From contig NZ_CP080269.1 of the NCBI RefSeq assembly GCF_019431355.1, positions 5,327,001-5,391,000 on the forward strand: a stretch of DNA of 64,000 bases. The letters are read 5' to 3'. Below the pieces are notes generated by a model. The model had not been told where the DNA came from and did no database searches. It worked only from the letters and a program-made list of their open reading frames with translations. Below are positions 8,975 to 18,530 of the stretch, piece after piece; within the stretch, counting starts at the first letter, position 1, and the number at the start of each line of letters is the position of its first letter. The stretch comes from Paenibacillus sp. R14(2021) (GTDB lineage Bacteria > Bacillota > Bacilli > Paenibacillales > Paenibacillaceae). A program made the position numbers and the translations under genes.

Positions 8975-9643
8975 ATGAAAAAATACAAATTGCTTCAGCT
9001 TATCCAGCAATCCGGCGTCGTTGCCGTTATCCGCGGCGCTTCCCCCGAGGAAGCAGTCCGCTTGTCCCGCAAAGCAATCGAAGGCGGCATCCGTGTCATT
9101 GAAATTACGCTGACGGTGCCAGGCGCGCTGCGTGCAATCGAGACGCTTGCGGCTGAATACCAATGGGAAAATCCGCAGGGAGACAACTATGCGCTCATTG
9201 GCGCGGGCACGGTGCTTGATCCCGAAACGGCGCGTGCCGCCATTCTGGCGGGCGCCGAGTTTATCGTGTCCCCGTCGCTGCAGCCGGCTACCGTGACGCT
9301 GTGCAACCGTTACCGGATTCCTGTTATGCCTGGGGTGATGACCATTCAGGAAATGACGACTGCACTGGAGCTCGGCGTTGATGTCATGAAGCTCTTCCCG
9401 GGTAATCTGTACGCGCCTTCGATGATCCCCACGGTCAAAGGTCCGCTGCCGCAGGCCAATCTAATGCCGACGGGAGGCGTTAACCTCGACAATCTGAAGG
9501 ATTGGGTGAAAGCCGGCGCTTTCGCGGTCGGCATCGGATCGGACCTGACGAAGGATGCGGTCAGCCAAGGAAACGATGACCTCGTAACCGAGAAAGCGCG
9601 GCAGTACGTCCGTGCGTTCGAGAGTGCCAGATCGGGCGGTTAA
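8975..9643 (+). CDS. eda: 2-keto-3-deoxy-6-phosphogluconate / 4-hydroxy-2-oxoglutarate aldolase
   Basis: A 222-residue class I aldolase that cleaves KDPG to pyruvate and glyceraldehyde 3-phosphate. The Schiff-base lysine is Lys139 in VMKLFPGN, the proton-shuttle glutamate is Glu43 in VIEITL, and Arg20 lies in VIRG. GGGAGAAATGTATA provides the ribosome site. It stands alone between a decayed gerA operon and a terminator. Related enzymes act on KDPGal, so the exact sugar acid is open. Confidence 0.92.
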   Translation: MKKYKLLQLIQQSGVVAVIRGASPEEAVRLSRKAIEGGIRVIEITLTVPGALRAIETLAAEYQWENPQGDNYALIGAGTVLDPETARAAILAGAEFIVSPSLQPATVTLCNRYRIPVMPGVMTIQEMTTALELGVDVMKLFPGNLYAPSMIPTVKGPLPQANLMPTGGVNLDNLKDWVKAGAFAVGIGSDLTKDAVSQGNDDLVTEKARQYVRAFESARSGG

Positions 9644-9700
9644 GGAAAGGCCGATTGATCGCTTCCCGCCGAATTCCCATCCTCTATATGCCTGATGCCA

Positions 9701-9725
9701 AGCCGCGGCCAACGCGGCTTTTTTC
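9701..9725 (+). terminator. Terminator after eda
   Basis: Arms AGCCGCG (9701-9707) and CGCGGCT (9713-9719) precede a run of T. Confidence 0.8.
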
Positions 9726-9772
9726 ATTGCTGCCGTTCGCTCCACGATCCCTCCGGGCCAACATGCGGATGC

Positions 9773-9810
9773 AAAAAAAATCCCGTTCGGCCTCTCGGCC
9801 AAACGGGATT
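9773..9810 (-). terminator. Terminator of the secreted-protein gene
   Basis: Near-perfect 12-base arms (9781-9792 and 9796-9807), with eight A on the plus side giving a U tract on the minus transcript. It closes the gene ending at 9834. Confidence 0.82.
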
Positions 9811-9833
9811 CCGCTTGCTGCATACTTCCATCG

Positions 9834-10664
9834 TTATTTCTTCTCAAGCTCGGCGATCTGCGCCTTGTACACCTTCAACAAGTCGGCCAGCGCGGCTTTG
9901 ATCGCATCGGCATCCTCTGCTTTCACGGCTTCATTCAGTGCCACAATGCTTGTAATAAACTTGTCGCCGCCCGGCGCGACGGTCAGGATCGGGCCAGTAT
10001 CGCCCGGATTCGAAAATGCGGTCACCATCATCGAACCATCTTCCGGCGTTCCGGCAGGAGCGGCGATGTTGACGTCCACAGGCTTCGCTTCGCCCGCGAT
10101 GAAGACGGTGTCTGCTAGCGGGCCGCTCGTACCGCTTAGGGTCGTAACCGTCGTGCCGCTGATGCTCACGGGCGTGCCTTTCGTCTCCAGTTTCACGGCT
10201 TCACCCGGCTTGACCTCTTCGGCATTCAGCGGCTTCGCGCTCCAGAAGAGAACCGGCTTGCCGCCGGCTGCTTGTTCCGCCGGGACGGCTTTGCCATCAA
10301 CGATCTTGAATGGTCCGGGCAATACGCCGGCTGCGGCGATCTTGACGGTTTTGCCGTCCGCCGTCTTCGTGATCGTGACGTTCGCCGGAACGAGCTGCTT
10401 CAGCTTGTCCAGCGTCTGCATCCAGTCGTTAACGGTATCCGGCGCGTACTTCCCGGCAAGGGCCAGCGGGTCGGGAAGCTTCACGGCTGCCATCGGGGCG
10501 GCGGACAAAGCGGGCAAGGGGGGCAGTTCTTCCGCTTGTCTTGCGGTTACGATCTTGGCTGCCGCAGGTTCAGTGGCGGCGTTTGCGGCGTAAGCCGGCA
10601 CCGCGACGGAGGACAACAGCAGCGTAGACATGGCGATTCGTTTGAAGCCGAGCATTTTGTTCAA
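9834..10664 (-). CDS. Secreted protein of unknown function
   Basis: About 276 residues with a signal peptide (KRIAMSTLLLSSVAVPAYA then Ala-rich mature start). The mature part has strand-rich low-complexity sequence and a helical, charged C-terminus ending in AEDADAIKAALADLLKVYKA. I recognise no family. The start is probably TTG 10664: AAGGAG lies nine bases before it but directly abuts ATG 10673. It is divergent from a two-component system, so it may be one of that system's targets. Confidence 0.65.
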   Translation of the reverse strand: MNKMLGFKRIAMSTLLLSSVAVPAYAANAATEPAAAKIVTARQAEELPPLPALSAAPMAAVKLPDPLALAGKYAPDTVNDWMQTLDKLKQLVPANVTITKTADGKTVKIAAAGVLPGPFKIVDGKAVPAEQAAGGKPVLFWSAKPLNAEEVKPGEAVKLETKGTPVSISGTTVTTLSGTSGPLADTVFIAGEAKPVDVNIAAPAGTPEDGSMMVTAFSNPGDTGPILTVAPGGDKFITSIVALNEAVKAEDADAIKAALADLLKVYKAQIAELEKK

Positions 10665-10825
10665 GGTGAACATCTCCTTATTTCGGTTAATTTTGGCTTG
10701 CAGAACCCACTTTACCGGACAATCATGGCATAACGTTGGCCCAATCATGGAAAAACGATGGCAGAAGCCCGTTCGCGGCGTAACCTTGTTATAATGCGGA
10801 GGAAGAGCAAACGGGAGGACGAACG

Positions 10826-11536
10826 ATGAAAGAGTATATAATCGCCGTTGTCGACGATGATCAGCATATCCGCGAGCTGGTGGAAGCTTATTTGAAGAAG
10901 GACAGCTTTCGAACGGTCGGGGTCGCAAGCGCCGAGGAGGCACTGGCGTTGTGGCAATCCGCGCCGCCGGACATGTGGGTGCTGGACGTGATGCTGCCCG
11001 GCATGGACGGCTATGAATTTTGCAGAAGGATTCGCATGGAGGCGGAAGTACCGATCATCATGATCTCCGCGCGGGATAATGAGGTCGACAAAATAATGGG
11101 CCTTGAGCTTGGCAGCGACGATTATATGGTGAAGCCGTTCAGCCCGCGGGAGCTGGTCGCCCGGGTCAAGCGGCTGCTGAAGCGCTGGTACAGCGCGAAC
11201 CGGATCGAAGAGCAAGCGGCACAGCCGAGGCTGGAAGCCGCGCGGCTTGCCGTTGGAAGACTGCAGCTGCTGCTGGAGGAGCGGCGCGTGCTGTGGCGGG
11301 GCGAAGAGGTGGATGTGACGATGAAGGAGTTCGCGCTGCTTCAAGTGTTCGCGGAGCATCCGAACCGTGCCTTCACCCGCGACGAGGTGCTGACGCTCGT
11401 ATGGGGCGAGGACTATTACGGCAGCGACCGCGCCGTCGATCATCTCGTGAAGCGGCTGCGCAAGAAGATGGACATGCTGCCGATCGAGGCCGTATGGGGG
11501 CATGGCTATCGGATGAGAACCGAGGGAGGCGAATAG
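10826..11536 (+). CDS. OmpR-family response regulator
   Basis: A 236-residue regulator. The receiver domain is at residues 1-120 with acidic pocket DDD at 10-12, phospho-acceptor Asp54 and Lys103 (MVKPFSP). The winged-helix domain is at about 135-232 (VTMKEFALLQVF, VWGEDYYGSDRAVDHLVKRLR). GGGAGGACGAACG precedes the ATG. The kinase gene begins two bases after its stop. The pair probably responds to an envelope signal, since the kinase has a large extracytoplasmic loop. Confidence 0.93.
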   Translation: MKEYIIAVVDDDQHIRELVEAYLKKDSFRTVGVASAEEALALWQSAPPDMWVLDVMLPGMDGYEFCRRIRMEAEVPIIMISARDNEVDKIMGLELGSDDYMVKPFSPRELVARVKRLLKRWYSANRIEEQAAQPRLEAARLAVGRLQLLLEERRVLWRGEEVDVTMKEFALLQVFAEHPNRAFTRDEVLTLVWGEDYYGSDRAVDHLVKRLRKKMDMLPIEAVWGHGYRMRTEGGE

Positions 11537-11538
11537 GT

Positions 11539-12918
11539 ATGAAAATGATGCATCAGCTCAATTTGGCGTTCGGCGTGCTGATCGTACTTGTCATTACGGT
11601 GACGGCGGTCATGAATCACTACGTGCTCATGGAGCATTTTATCGGGACGCAGAAGGACGGCATGCAGTCGCTCGGAGCCAGCTTGTCCGACAAGCTTCAG
11701 GTCGTGCCCGGGGCGGGAATCGGGTTTGGGCCGTCCCCAGAGGCGGTCCCCCTGACGATTACCGAATCGGTGCTGCCGAATGTCGAAGCCGTCATCACGA
11801 ATACGGAGGGCAAAGTGGTCTCCAGCTTGGTGCCGAGCTTGACTACGGCTGGCTCTGCGTTCTTCACCCAGCCGGCGGCGCCGGCAAGCGTAAGTCAATT
11901 AACGACGATGCAGGCCATCGCGGACGGCAAGGACAGCCGTTTCGTCGTCTCGGCTATGGCGATTCCTCAGGGAACGCTGACGCTGTACACGCCGCTCAGC
12001 AAAATCAAAGCCGTCGAGCAGGCGCTGCTTGGGCGGCTGCTGCTGGTCTTGTGCGTCTCCGGCGCGGTCGTTTATTTGCTCAGCCTGTTGCTGACGCGGC
12101 GGTTAATTCATCCGCTGGCGAAGCTGCGCGCGGAGCTGAAGAAGGTAGAGAGCAGACGCTTCTCGGAGGTGCGGCTTGTGCAGGCCGGAGGTGAAATCGG
12201 CGCGGTGGCGCAGACCGTGTATGAGCTGGCCGGCGAGCTGGAACGGTACAACCAGGCGCAGAAGCAGTTTTTCCAGAATGCTTCGCATGAGCTGAAGACG
12301 CCGCTGATGTCGATCTCCGGGTATGCGGAGGGCATTCGGGACGGGGTCTTCGAAGGGGAAAGCGCAAGCAAGGGGCTTGCTATCATCATGAGCGAAAGCG
12401 CGCGGCTGACGAACATCGTCACCGAGATGACGCTGCTTGCGAAGCTGGACAGCGAGGAGGACGTCTTCCGAATGAAGGAGGTCGACGTGCGGGAACTGCT
12501 GACGGAGACGAAGGAACGGCTGAATCCGCAGCTAGCGCGCAGTGGCGTATCGCTGGAGATTGACTTCGGAGCGGGTATACCTGAACGGTTGATAATCCGC
12601 GCGGACCGGGACAAGCTGGCGCAGGCGCTGCTGAACGTCGCGTCGAACGCAATCCGGTATGCGAGGAAACAAATCGTCATCACGGTTCAGGTCCGCCGGG
12701 AGCGGCTGTCGATCGCCGTGCAGGACGACGGAGCAGGCTTCCCGCAGGAGCTGCTGCCGCATCTGTTCCATCGCTTCGTGAAAGGCAAGGACGGGGAGAC
12801 CGGGCTTGGCCTCGCGATATCCCGCGCGATCGTCGAGCGCTGCAAGGGCGAGATCGGAGCCGGCAACCGCCAAGGCGGCGGCGCGGTCATTTCGATCGGA
12901 TTTCCGCTTGCGGCGTAG
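11539..12918 (+). CDS. Sensor histidine kinase
   Basis: A 459-residue membrane kinase. TM1 is at about 9-28, an extracytoplasmic domain at 29-162 and TM2 at 165-186. HAMP follows, then the H box (ASHELKTPLMSI, His250), an N box (ASNAIRYARK), G1 (VQDDGAGF) and G2 (GETGLGLA). ATG 11539 starts two bases after the regulator stop; GAGGGAGGCGAATAGGT supplies the ribosome site. The signal is unknown. Confidence 0.92.
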   Translation: MKMMHQLNLAFGVLIVLVITVTAVMNHYVLMEHFIGTQKDGMQSLGASLSDKLQVVPGAGIGFGPSPEAVPLTITESVLPNVEAVITNTEGKVVSSLVPSLTTAGSAFFTQPAAPASVSQLTTMQAIADGKDSRFVVSAMAIPQGTLTLYTPLSKIKAVEQALLGRLLLVLCVSGAVVYLLSLLLTRRLIHPLAKLRAELKKVESRRFSEVRLVQAGGEIGAVAQTVYELAGELERYNQAQKQFFQNASHELKTPLMSISGYAEGIRDGVFEGESASKGLAIIMSESARLTNIVTEMTLLAKLDSEEDVFRMKEVDVRELLTETKERLNPQLARSGVSLEIDFGAGIPERLIIRADRDKLAQALLNVASNAIRYARKQIVITVQVRRERLSIAVQDDGAGFPQELLPHLFHRFVKGKDGETGLGLAISRAIVERCKGEIGAGNRQGGGAVISIGFPLAA

Positions 12919-12955
12919 AGAGGACCAAGGCAGCGGGCAAAGCGCCGAGCTGCGC

Positions 12956-13000
12956 AAAAAAGAGAGCTGTCTCCAAGCCGGATCGGCTGATGAGCTCTCT
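12956..13000 (-). terminator. Terminator, mainly for the flavin monooxygenase gene
   Basis: Arms AGAGAGCT (12961-12968) and AGCTCTCT (12993-13000), with an inner AGCCG/CGGCT stem and six A at 12956-12961 that read as U on the minus strand. Confidence 0.65.
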
Positions 13001-13079
13001 TGATGTTATGCGCCGCATCGGCGGATAAGGATGACAGCGAGCGGAAGCGCTTAGAACGGCTAGCCCTGCGTCAGGCTGC

Positions 13080-14150
13080 TTAATTCCCCCCGATACGCGC
13101 AAGCTCCTTGTGCACGATCGGGGCGACCTTCGTGCCCAGCAGCTCGATGGCACGCAGCACGTCGCGGTGCGGCATCGTGCCGACATTGACGTGCAGGAAG
13201 AAGCGGGTCAAGCCCAGGTTCTTGCGCAGCAGGACGATCTTCTCCGCGACGTATTCGGGATCGCCGACGTAGAGGGCCCCGCGTAAAGAGCGCGCGGCGT
13301 CGAATGTAGCACGATTGTAGTTCTGACCCCAGCCCCGCTCGCTTCCGATAACATTCATCTGCGCCTGCGTCGGCGCGAAGAACATGTCCGCGGCCTGCTC
13401 CGTCGTATCGGCGATGAAGCCGTGCGAATGCGTCGCAATCTGCAGCTTGCTCGGATCATGACCGGCCTTGGCCGCAGCCTGCCTGTACAGGTTGACGAGC
13501 GGCGCGAAGCTCTCGGGCATGCCCCCGATAATGGCGAAGGCGACGGGCAGGCCCAGAATTCCGGCCCGCACGGCGGACTCCGGATTCCCGCCGGTTGCGA
13601 TCCACACAGGCAGCGGATGCTGCTCGGAGCGGGGATATACCGGCAAATCGTTGATTGCCGGGCGGTGTTTGCCTGTCCATGTAACCCGCTCGGAGGCCGT
13701 GATTTGGAGCAGCAGATCGAGCTTCTCCTCGAAGAGCTCGTCGTAATCGTCGAGGCTGTAGCCGAACAGCGGGAACGATTCGATGAACGATCCGCGTCCG
13801 GCCATGATCTCCGCCCGGCCGTTCGAGAGGCCGTCCAGCGTGGAGAACTGCTGGTAGACGCGAACGGGATCGTCCGAGGAAAGCACCGTAACGGCGCTTG
13901 TCAGTCGGATTCGCTTGGTCTTCGAGGCGGCTGCGGCGAGTACGACCGCAGGCGCAGTGCCTGCATAATCGGCGCGGTGATGCTCCCCGATCCCGTATAC
14001 GTCAAGCCCGACCTCATCGGCCAGGACGATTTCCTCAACGGCGCGGCGCAGCCGCTCGGCATGGCTGACGACGGCGCCTGTCGCCGGGTCCGGCGTCGTT
14101 TCCAAAAACGTGCTGATGCCTAATTCCATTTTGAACGCTGAATCGACCAT
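13080..14150 (-). CDS. LLM-class flavin-dependent oxidoreductase (luciferase-like)
   Basis: A 356-residue bacterial-luciferase-fold protein (F420 or FMN dependent) with [34 protein letters not shown] and [12 protein letters not shown] segments. ATG 14150 is set by AAAGGAGG nine bases upstream. It is divergent from a GNAT gene. A paralogue is at 46838-47902. Members oxidise varied small substrates such as alkanes, sulfonates or xenobiotics, and none can be picked here. Confidence 0.88.
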   Translation of the reverse strand: MVDSAFKMELGISTFLETTPDPATGAVVSHAERLRRAVEEIVLADEVGLDVYGIGEHHRADYAGTAPAVVLAAAASKTKRIRLTSAVTVLSSDDPVRVYQQFSTLDGLSNGRAEIMAGRGSFIESFPLFGYSLDDYDELFEEKLDLLLQITASERVTWTGKHRPAINDLPVYPRSEQHPLPVWIATGGNPESAVRAGILGLPVAFAIIGGMPESFAPLVNLYRQAAAKAGHDPSKLQIATHSHGFIADTTEQAADMFFAPTQAQMNVIGSERGWGQNYNRATFDAARSLRGALYVGDPEYVAEKIVLLRKNLGLTRFFLHVNVGTMPHRDVLRAIELLGTKVAPIVHKELARIGGN

Positions 14151-14294
14151 TGTGCTGAACCTCCTTTAATAGCTTCAGTGTAATCAATTCATCTCGGTTT
14201 CTCAAATAATCGCCGATCAACGAATCGTATATCCGCCGATATATAATTATGGTAGTATTTCCAAGTGCCAATCTTATTCATAGAGGTGATCACG

Positions 14295-15143
14295 ATGCTA
14301 ACCAATCAACAACTACAAGCCATTGAACGGCTGCAGCAGAAGTGTGAAGCGCAGGATCACGTACAGCTGAAGCTGAATTGGGACATGCTGAGAACGCGGG
14401 AATTCGAGCAAACGGACTTTTTTCACTATGAAAACGGCGAACTCGTATCGTTCTTGGCTTTATATGCCTTCGGCTCCACAGTCGAAGTATGCGGGTTGAC
14501 GGCGCCAAGCGAGCGGCGGAAGGGGCATTTCCAGCGCTTGTTTCAGCAAGGCATGGAAGCCGTGCGGCGCATTGGATTTCATAAAATTCTATTGAATGCA
14601 CCCGCAGGCTCGGCATCGGCGAAAGCTTTTCTGAAGAAGCAAGGTGCTGTATATGCCTTCTCTGAGCATCAAATGGCGTGGCAAGAAGGACCGCTTGAAG
14701 AGGTCGCTGACGACGTTGCGGTGAGGCCGGCAGAGCCTGGAGACTTTGCCATGCGCGTGCGGCTGGATCGGGAAGGATTCGGCGTAAGCGAAGCGGATGC
14801 GACGGAGATGGAACGCAAGCACGACGAGAAGAAGGACCCGGACACCGCGATCCTTATGGTCGTTTCGAATGGAGAAACGGTGGGCAAAGTTCGCGTGAAT
14901 CGGGAAAAAGGGCAATCATGGATCTACGGCTTTGCTGTTTTGCCGGAATATCGAGGCAAAGGAATCGGCAGAAACGTGCTTCGCCGTATCATTCGAGGCG
15001 AGCATGCAGCCGGTCATTCCATCCACTTAGAGGTCGAAACGAAAAACGATCATGCCTTGGGTTTATACGAGTCTGTCGGATTCAAAGCGGTGCATGCGCA
15101 GGATTACTATTTGTACGATGCTAACATCGAAGGAGGGGTCTAA
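14295..15143 (+). CDS. GNAT-family N-acetyltransferase (two-domain)
   Basis: 282 residues. The C-terminal half is a clear GNAT domain: the acetyl-CoA loop is in VLPEYRGKGIGRNVLRRII, followed by LEVETKNDHALGLYESVGF. The N-terminal half has a degenerate GNAT fold (GLTAPSERRKGHFQRLF). ATG 14295 is chosen because AGAGGTGAT precedes it and the ten upstream residues in frame are not family-like. The LysR gene starts on the base after its TAA, so they form one transcript. Confidence 0.85.
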   Translation: MLTNQQLQAIERLQQKCEAQDHVQLKLNWDMLRTREFEQTDFFHYENGELVSFLALYAFGSTVEVCGLTAPSERRKGHFQRLFQQGMEAVRRIGFHKILLNAPAGSASAKAFLKKQGAVYAFSEHQMAWQEGPLEEVADDVAVRPAEPGDFAMRVRLDREGFGVSEADATEMERKHDEKKDPDTAILMVVSNGETVGKVRVNREKGQSWIYGFAVLPEYRGKGIGRNVLRRIIRGEHAAGHSIHLEVETKNDHALGLYESVGFKAVHAQDYYLYDANIEGGV

Positions 15144-16046
15144 CTGACTCTGCAGCAATTACGATATGTAATCGAGGTGGCGAACCGGAACTCCATCAAC
15201 GAGGCCGCCAAACGGTTGTTCATCTCGCAGCCGAGCTTGTCCAATGCGATCAAGGAACTGGAAGCGGAGCTCGGGATTACGATCTTCGAACGGACGAACA
15301 AGGGCATCCTGCTCTCCAAGGAAGGCGCGGAGTTTCTCGGCTATGCGCGCCAGGTCGTCGAACAGGCAGAGCTGCTGGAGAGCCGGTACATGAACACGAA
15401 GCCCGCCCCGCAGCATTTTTCGGTATCGACGCAGCATTACGCGTTCGCGGTGAATGCATTCGTCAAGCTGGTGCAGCAGTTCGGGCAGGAGGAATACGAG
15501 TTCGCGCTGCGGGAGACGAAGACGCACGAAATTATCGAGGACGTCAAAAACCAGCGCAGCGAGATCGGCATCCTGTATGTGAACGAGTTCAACAAGCAGG
15601 TGATTAACCGGCTGCTGAATAACGCGAATCTTATGTTCACGAGCCTGTTCACGGCGAAGGCGCATGTCTTCGTCAGTATCCGCAATCCGCTCGCCAAGCA
15701 GGACATGGTGACGCTTGACGAGCTGCAGCAATATCCGTACCTGCATTTCGAGCAGGGGGAATTTAACTCGTTTCATTTTGCCGAGGAAATCTTGAGCACC
15801 TTGTCGCATCAGAAGAGCATCCGAGTGAATGACCGCGCCACCTTGTTCAACCTGCTCATCGGCTTGAACGGCTATACGATCTCGACCGGCGTGCTGAGCG
15901 CAGATCTGAACGGCAACGAGATCATACCCGTTCCGCTGGCCAGCGACGAGACGATTCACGTCGGCTGGATCTGCCACCGCAACGCGGCTCTCTCCAAGCT
16001 GGCGCTTGAATACGTGGAGGCTTTGCGGCTGACGATCGCCGAATAA
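15144..16046 (+). CDS. LysR-family regulator, likely of metE; apparent CTG start
   Basis: 300 residues. The family-typical N-terminus (M)TLQQLRYVIEVANRNSI requires initiation at CTG 15144. No ATG, GTG or TTG lies there, and AGGAGGGG at 15131-15138 sits five bases upstream. Starting at GTG 15177 would cut the first helix of the HTH. The recognition helix reads AAKRLFISQPSLSNAIKELE and the effector domain starts near residue 90. It sits directly before metE, with a LysR-type dyad between them, like MetR or the sulfur-metabolism LysR proteins. Confidence 0.85.
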   Translation: MTLQQLRYVIEVANRNSINEAAKRLFISQPSLSNAIKELEAELGITIFERTNKGILLSKEGAEFLGYARQVVEQAELLESRYMNTKPAPQHFSVSTQHYAFAVNAFVKLVQQFGQEEYEFALRETKTHEIIEDVKNQRSEIGILYVNEFNKQVINRLLNNANLMFTSLFTAKAHVFVSIRNPLAKQDMVTLDELQQYPYLHFEQGEFNSFHFAEEILSTLSHQKSIRVNDRATLFNLLIGLNGYTISTGVLSADLNGNEIIPVPLASDETIHVGWICHRNAALSKLALEYVEALRLTIAE

Positions 16047-16056
16047 TATCAATTGC

Positions 16057-16073
16057 TATAGCTTGAAACTATA
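16057..16073. promoter_or_regulatory. LysR-type dyad upstream of metE
   Basis: TATAG-N7-CTATA, 93 bases before the metE start and just after the LysR stop. It fits the T-N11-A LysR box. No S-box (SAM riboswitch) is visible in the 119-base gap, so protein control is more likely. Confidence 0.55.
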
Positions 16074-16165
16074 TCCGGTAATAGAAAATGGGAGTTACGT
16101 TATATCGCCGGGGCCGTGGTATCTTTTCCTTATCACCTACAGGGTAGGAAGAGGAGAGAGACACG

Positions 16166-18460
16166 ATGAAGAGCGCGAACCTGGGTTATCCCCGCATCGG
16201 ACGGGATCGGGAATGGAAGAAAGCGTTGGAGCAGCACTGGGCGGGAAAGCTGCCCGAAGAGCAGCTGCACGAGGAATTGAAGGCGATTCGCCTTGATCGC
16301 TTGAAGGTGCAGCAAACGCTCGGAGTCGACATCATCCCGGTTGGCGATTTCACGTATTACGATCATGTCCTGGATACGGCCTGCATGTTCGGCCTTATTC
16401 CGGAGCGGTTCGCCTATGAGGGCGGCACGCCGGATCTCGGCCTTTACTATGCGATGGCCCGAGGCAATAAGGACGCCACGGCGCTGGAGATGACGAAATG
16501 GTTCAATACGAACTATCATTATATCGTTCCTGAGCTGAACGGACTGACGCCGAAGCTGACCCGCAACCGGCTGGTCGATACATACCGGGAAGCGAAGCAG
16601 GAGCTCGGCATTGACGGAAGGCCCGTGCTGCTTGGCTTGTTCACCTTCCTAAAGCTGTCCAAGGGATACCGGCAAGAGGAGCTCGGCGGCTGGATCGACG
16701 CGCTGCTGCCGCTCTACGGACAGGTGCTTCGCGAGCTCGCCGAAGCAGGAGCGGCGTGGGTTCAGATCGACGAGCCGATTCTCGCAACGACGCTCGGCGA
16801 AAGCGATCTTGCCCTTATCGCCCGTATCTACGCGGAGCTGCGGCAGTCGGCGCCGGGCATTCGCATCCTGCTGCAGACGTATTTCGAAGCCGTAGATGCG
16901 TATAAAGCCGTCACCGAGCTGCCGGTTCACGGTATCGGACTGGACTTCGTCCATGACGGCGGCAAGAACCTGCGGGCCGTTCTCGATCAAGGCTTCCCGG
17001 CGGACAAAGTGCTGGGCGCCGGTCTGATCGACGGACGCGGCATATGGCGCGCCGACCTGCAGGGCAAGCTGGATAAGCTGAACGCGATTCGCGGCGCCGT
17101 ATCCGAGAACCGCATTCTCGTCCAGCCTTCAAGCAGCCTGCTGCATGTGCCGGTCAGCGCCAAGCAGGAGACCGGTCTCGATGCCGTGCTGCGCGGCGCG
17201 CTGGCTTTCGCGGACGAGAAGCTCGAAGAGATCGTGCTCCTCGTGAAAGCAAACCAGCTTGGCCTGCAGGCAGTTAAGGACGAGCTTGCGCTGGCGATTC
17301 AGAACCGTGCCGCGCTGCAGCAGTCGCCTTCCCGCGCCCGCAGCGACGTGCACCGGCAGATCGCGGGGCTGGCGTCGGAACCGTTCGAGCGGCCAAGCCG
17401 TTTCGCGGCGCGCCGCGAAACGCAGCGGCAGCGCTGGCAGCTGCCCCTGATGCCGACGACGACGATCGGCAGCTTCCCGCAGACGCCGGAGGTCCGGAGC
17501 GCCCGTTCCAAATGGCGCAAGGGCGAGTGGAGCGCGGAACGGTACGAATCGTTCGTGCAGGAGCAGATCAAGATCTGGATCGACGTGCAAACGGAGCTCG
17601 GGCTGGACGTCTTCGTGCACGGCGAGTTCGAGCGCAACGACATGGTCGAGTTCTTCGGCGAGAAGCTGGCCGGCTTCGCGTTCACGGCGAACGGCTGGGT
17701 GCAATCGTACGGCTCCCGCTGCGTGAAGCCGCCGATCATCTACGGCGACGTGGCGCTTGAGGCGCCGATGACCGTCGCGGAAACCGTCTATGCGCAGTCG
17801 CTGACGGACGTACCGGTCAAGGGCATGCTGACGGGACCGATTACGATTCTCAACTGGTCGTTCGTCCGGGACGATCTCTCCCGCGAGGAGGTTGCGTACC
17901 AGATCGCGCTTGCGCTGCGCAAGGAAGTGGAGGCGCTGGAGTCATCCGGCATCGGCATGATCCAGGTCGACGAGCCTGCCATCCGCGAAGGCCTTCCGCT
18001 CAAGCGCGAGCAGTGGCCGCATTACCTGAACTGGGCCGTGCGCGCCTTCCGCCTGTCCACGGCGACCGTGCAGGACGAGACGCAAATCCATACGCATATG
18101 TGCTACAGCGAATTTAACGAAATCATCGACGCGATCAGTGATTTGGACGCCGACGTCATCTCGATCGAGACGTCCCGCAGCCACGGCGAGCTGATTGCGA
18201 GCTTCGAAGACAAAACCTACGACAAGGGCATTGGCCTCGGCGTCTACGACATCCATAGTCCGCGTGTGCCGCTCGTCTCGGAGATGACCGCCATGATCGA
18301 CCGCGCCCTTCGGGTGCTGGCTCCCGATCAATTCTGGATCAACCCCGACTGCGGCTTGAAGACGCGTAAGTACGAGGAGACCATCGCCGCGCTTCGCAAC
18401 ATGGTCGAGGCGACCGAACTGGCCCGGGCGAAATACGCCGAAGCGGCAAGCAGCGTATAA
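16166..18460 (+). CDS. metE: Cobalamin-independent methionine synthase
   Basis: 764 residues, the usual length for MetE, which transfers a methyl group from methyltetrahydropteroyl-triglutamate to homocysteine. The duplicated barrel is visible: an N-terminal half from YPRIGRDREWKKALE and a C-terminal half from TTTIGSFPQTPEVR. The zinc ligands lie in HTHMCYSEF, in the glutamate of SIETSRSH and in NPDCGLKTR. GAGGAGAGAGACACG is the ribosome site. It stands alone behind a LysR gene and ends in a strong terminator. Confidence 0.97.
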   Translation: MKSANLGYPRIGRDREWKKALEQHWAGKLPEEQLHEELKAIRLDRLKVQQTLGVDIIPVGDFTYYDHVLDTACMFGLIPERFAYEGGTPDLGLYYAMARGNKDATALEMTKWFNTNYHYIVPELNGLTPKLTRNRLVDTYREAKQELGIDGRPVLLGLFTFLKLSKGYRQEELGGWIDALLPLYGQVLRELAEAGAAWVQIDEPILATTLGESDLALIARIYAELRQSAPGIRILLQTYFEAVDAYKAVTELPVHGIGLDFVHDGGKNLRAVLDQGFPADKVLGAGLIDGRGIWRADLQGKLDKLNAIRGAVSENRILVQPSSSLLHVPVSAKQETGLDAVLRGALAFADEKLEEIVLLVKANQLGLQAVKDELALAIQNRAALQQSPSRARSDVHRQIAGLASEPFERPSRFAARRETQRQRWQLPLMPTTTIGSFPQTPEVRSARSKWRKGEWSAERYESFVQEQIKIWIDVQTELGLDVFVHGEFERNDMVEFFGEKLAGFAFTANGWVQSYGSRCVKPPIIYGDVALEAPMTVAETVYAQSLTDVPVKGMLTGPITILNWSFVRDDLSREEVAYQIALALRKEVEALESSGIGMIQVDEPAIREGLPLKREQWPHYLNWAVRAFRLSTATVQDETQIHTHMCYSEFNEIIDAISDLDADVISIETSRSHGELIASFEDKTYDKGIGLGVYDIHSPRVPLVSEMTAMIDRALRVLAPDQFWINPDCGLKTRKYEETIAALRNMVEATELARAKYAEAASSV

Positions 18461-18480
18461 TAATCCTTGTTCGTGTAGAC

Positions 18481-18530
18481 AAACCTCCATTGCGATGGCA
18501 TTCGACGACATGCCGCAATGGAGGTTTTTT
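18481..18530 (+). terminator. Terminator after metE
   Basis: Fourteen-base arms at 18481-18494 and 18514-18527, followed by T; an intact rho-independent signal. Confidence 0.9.
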
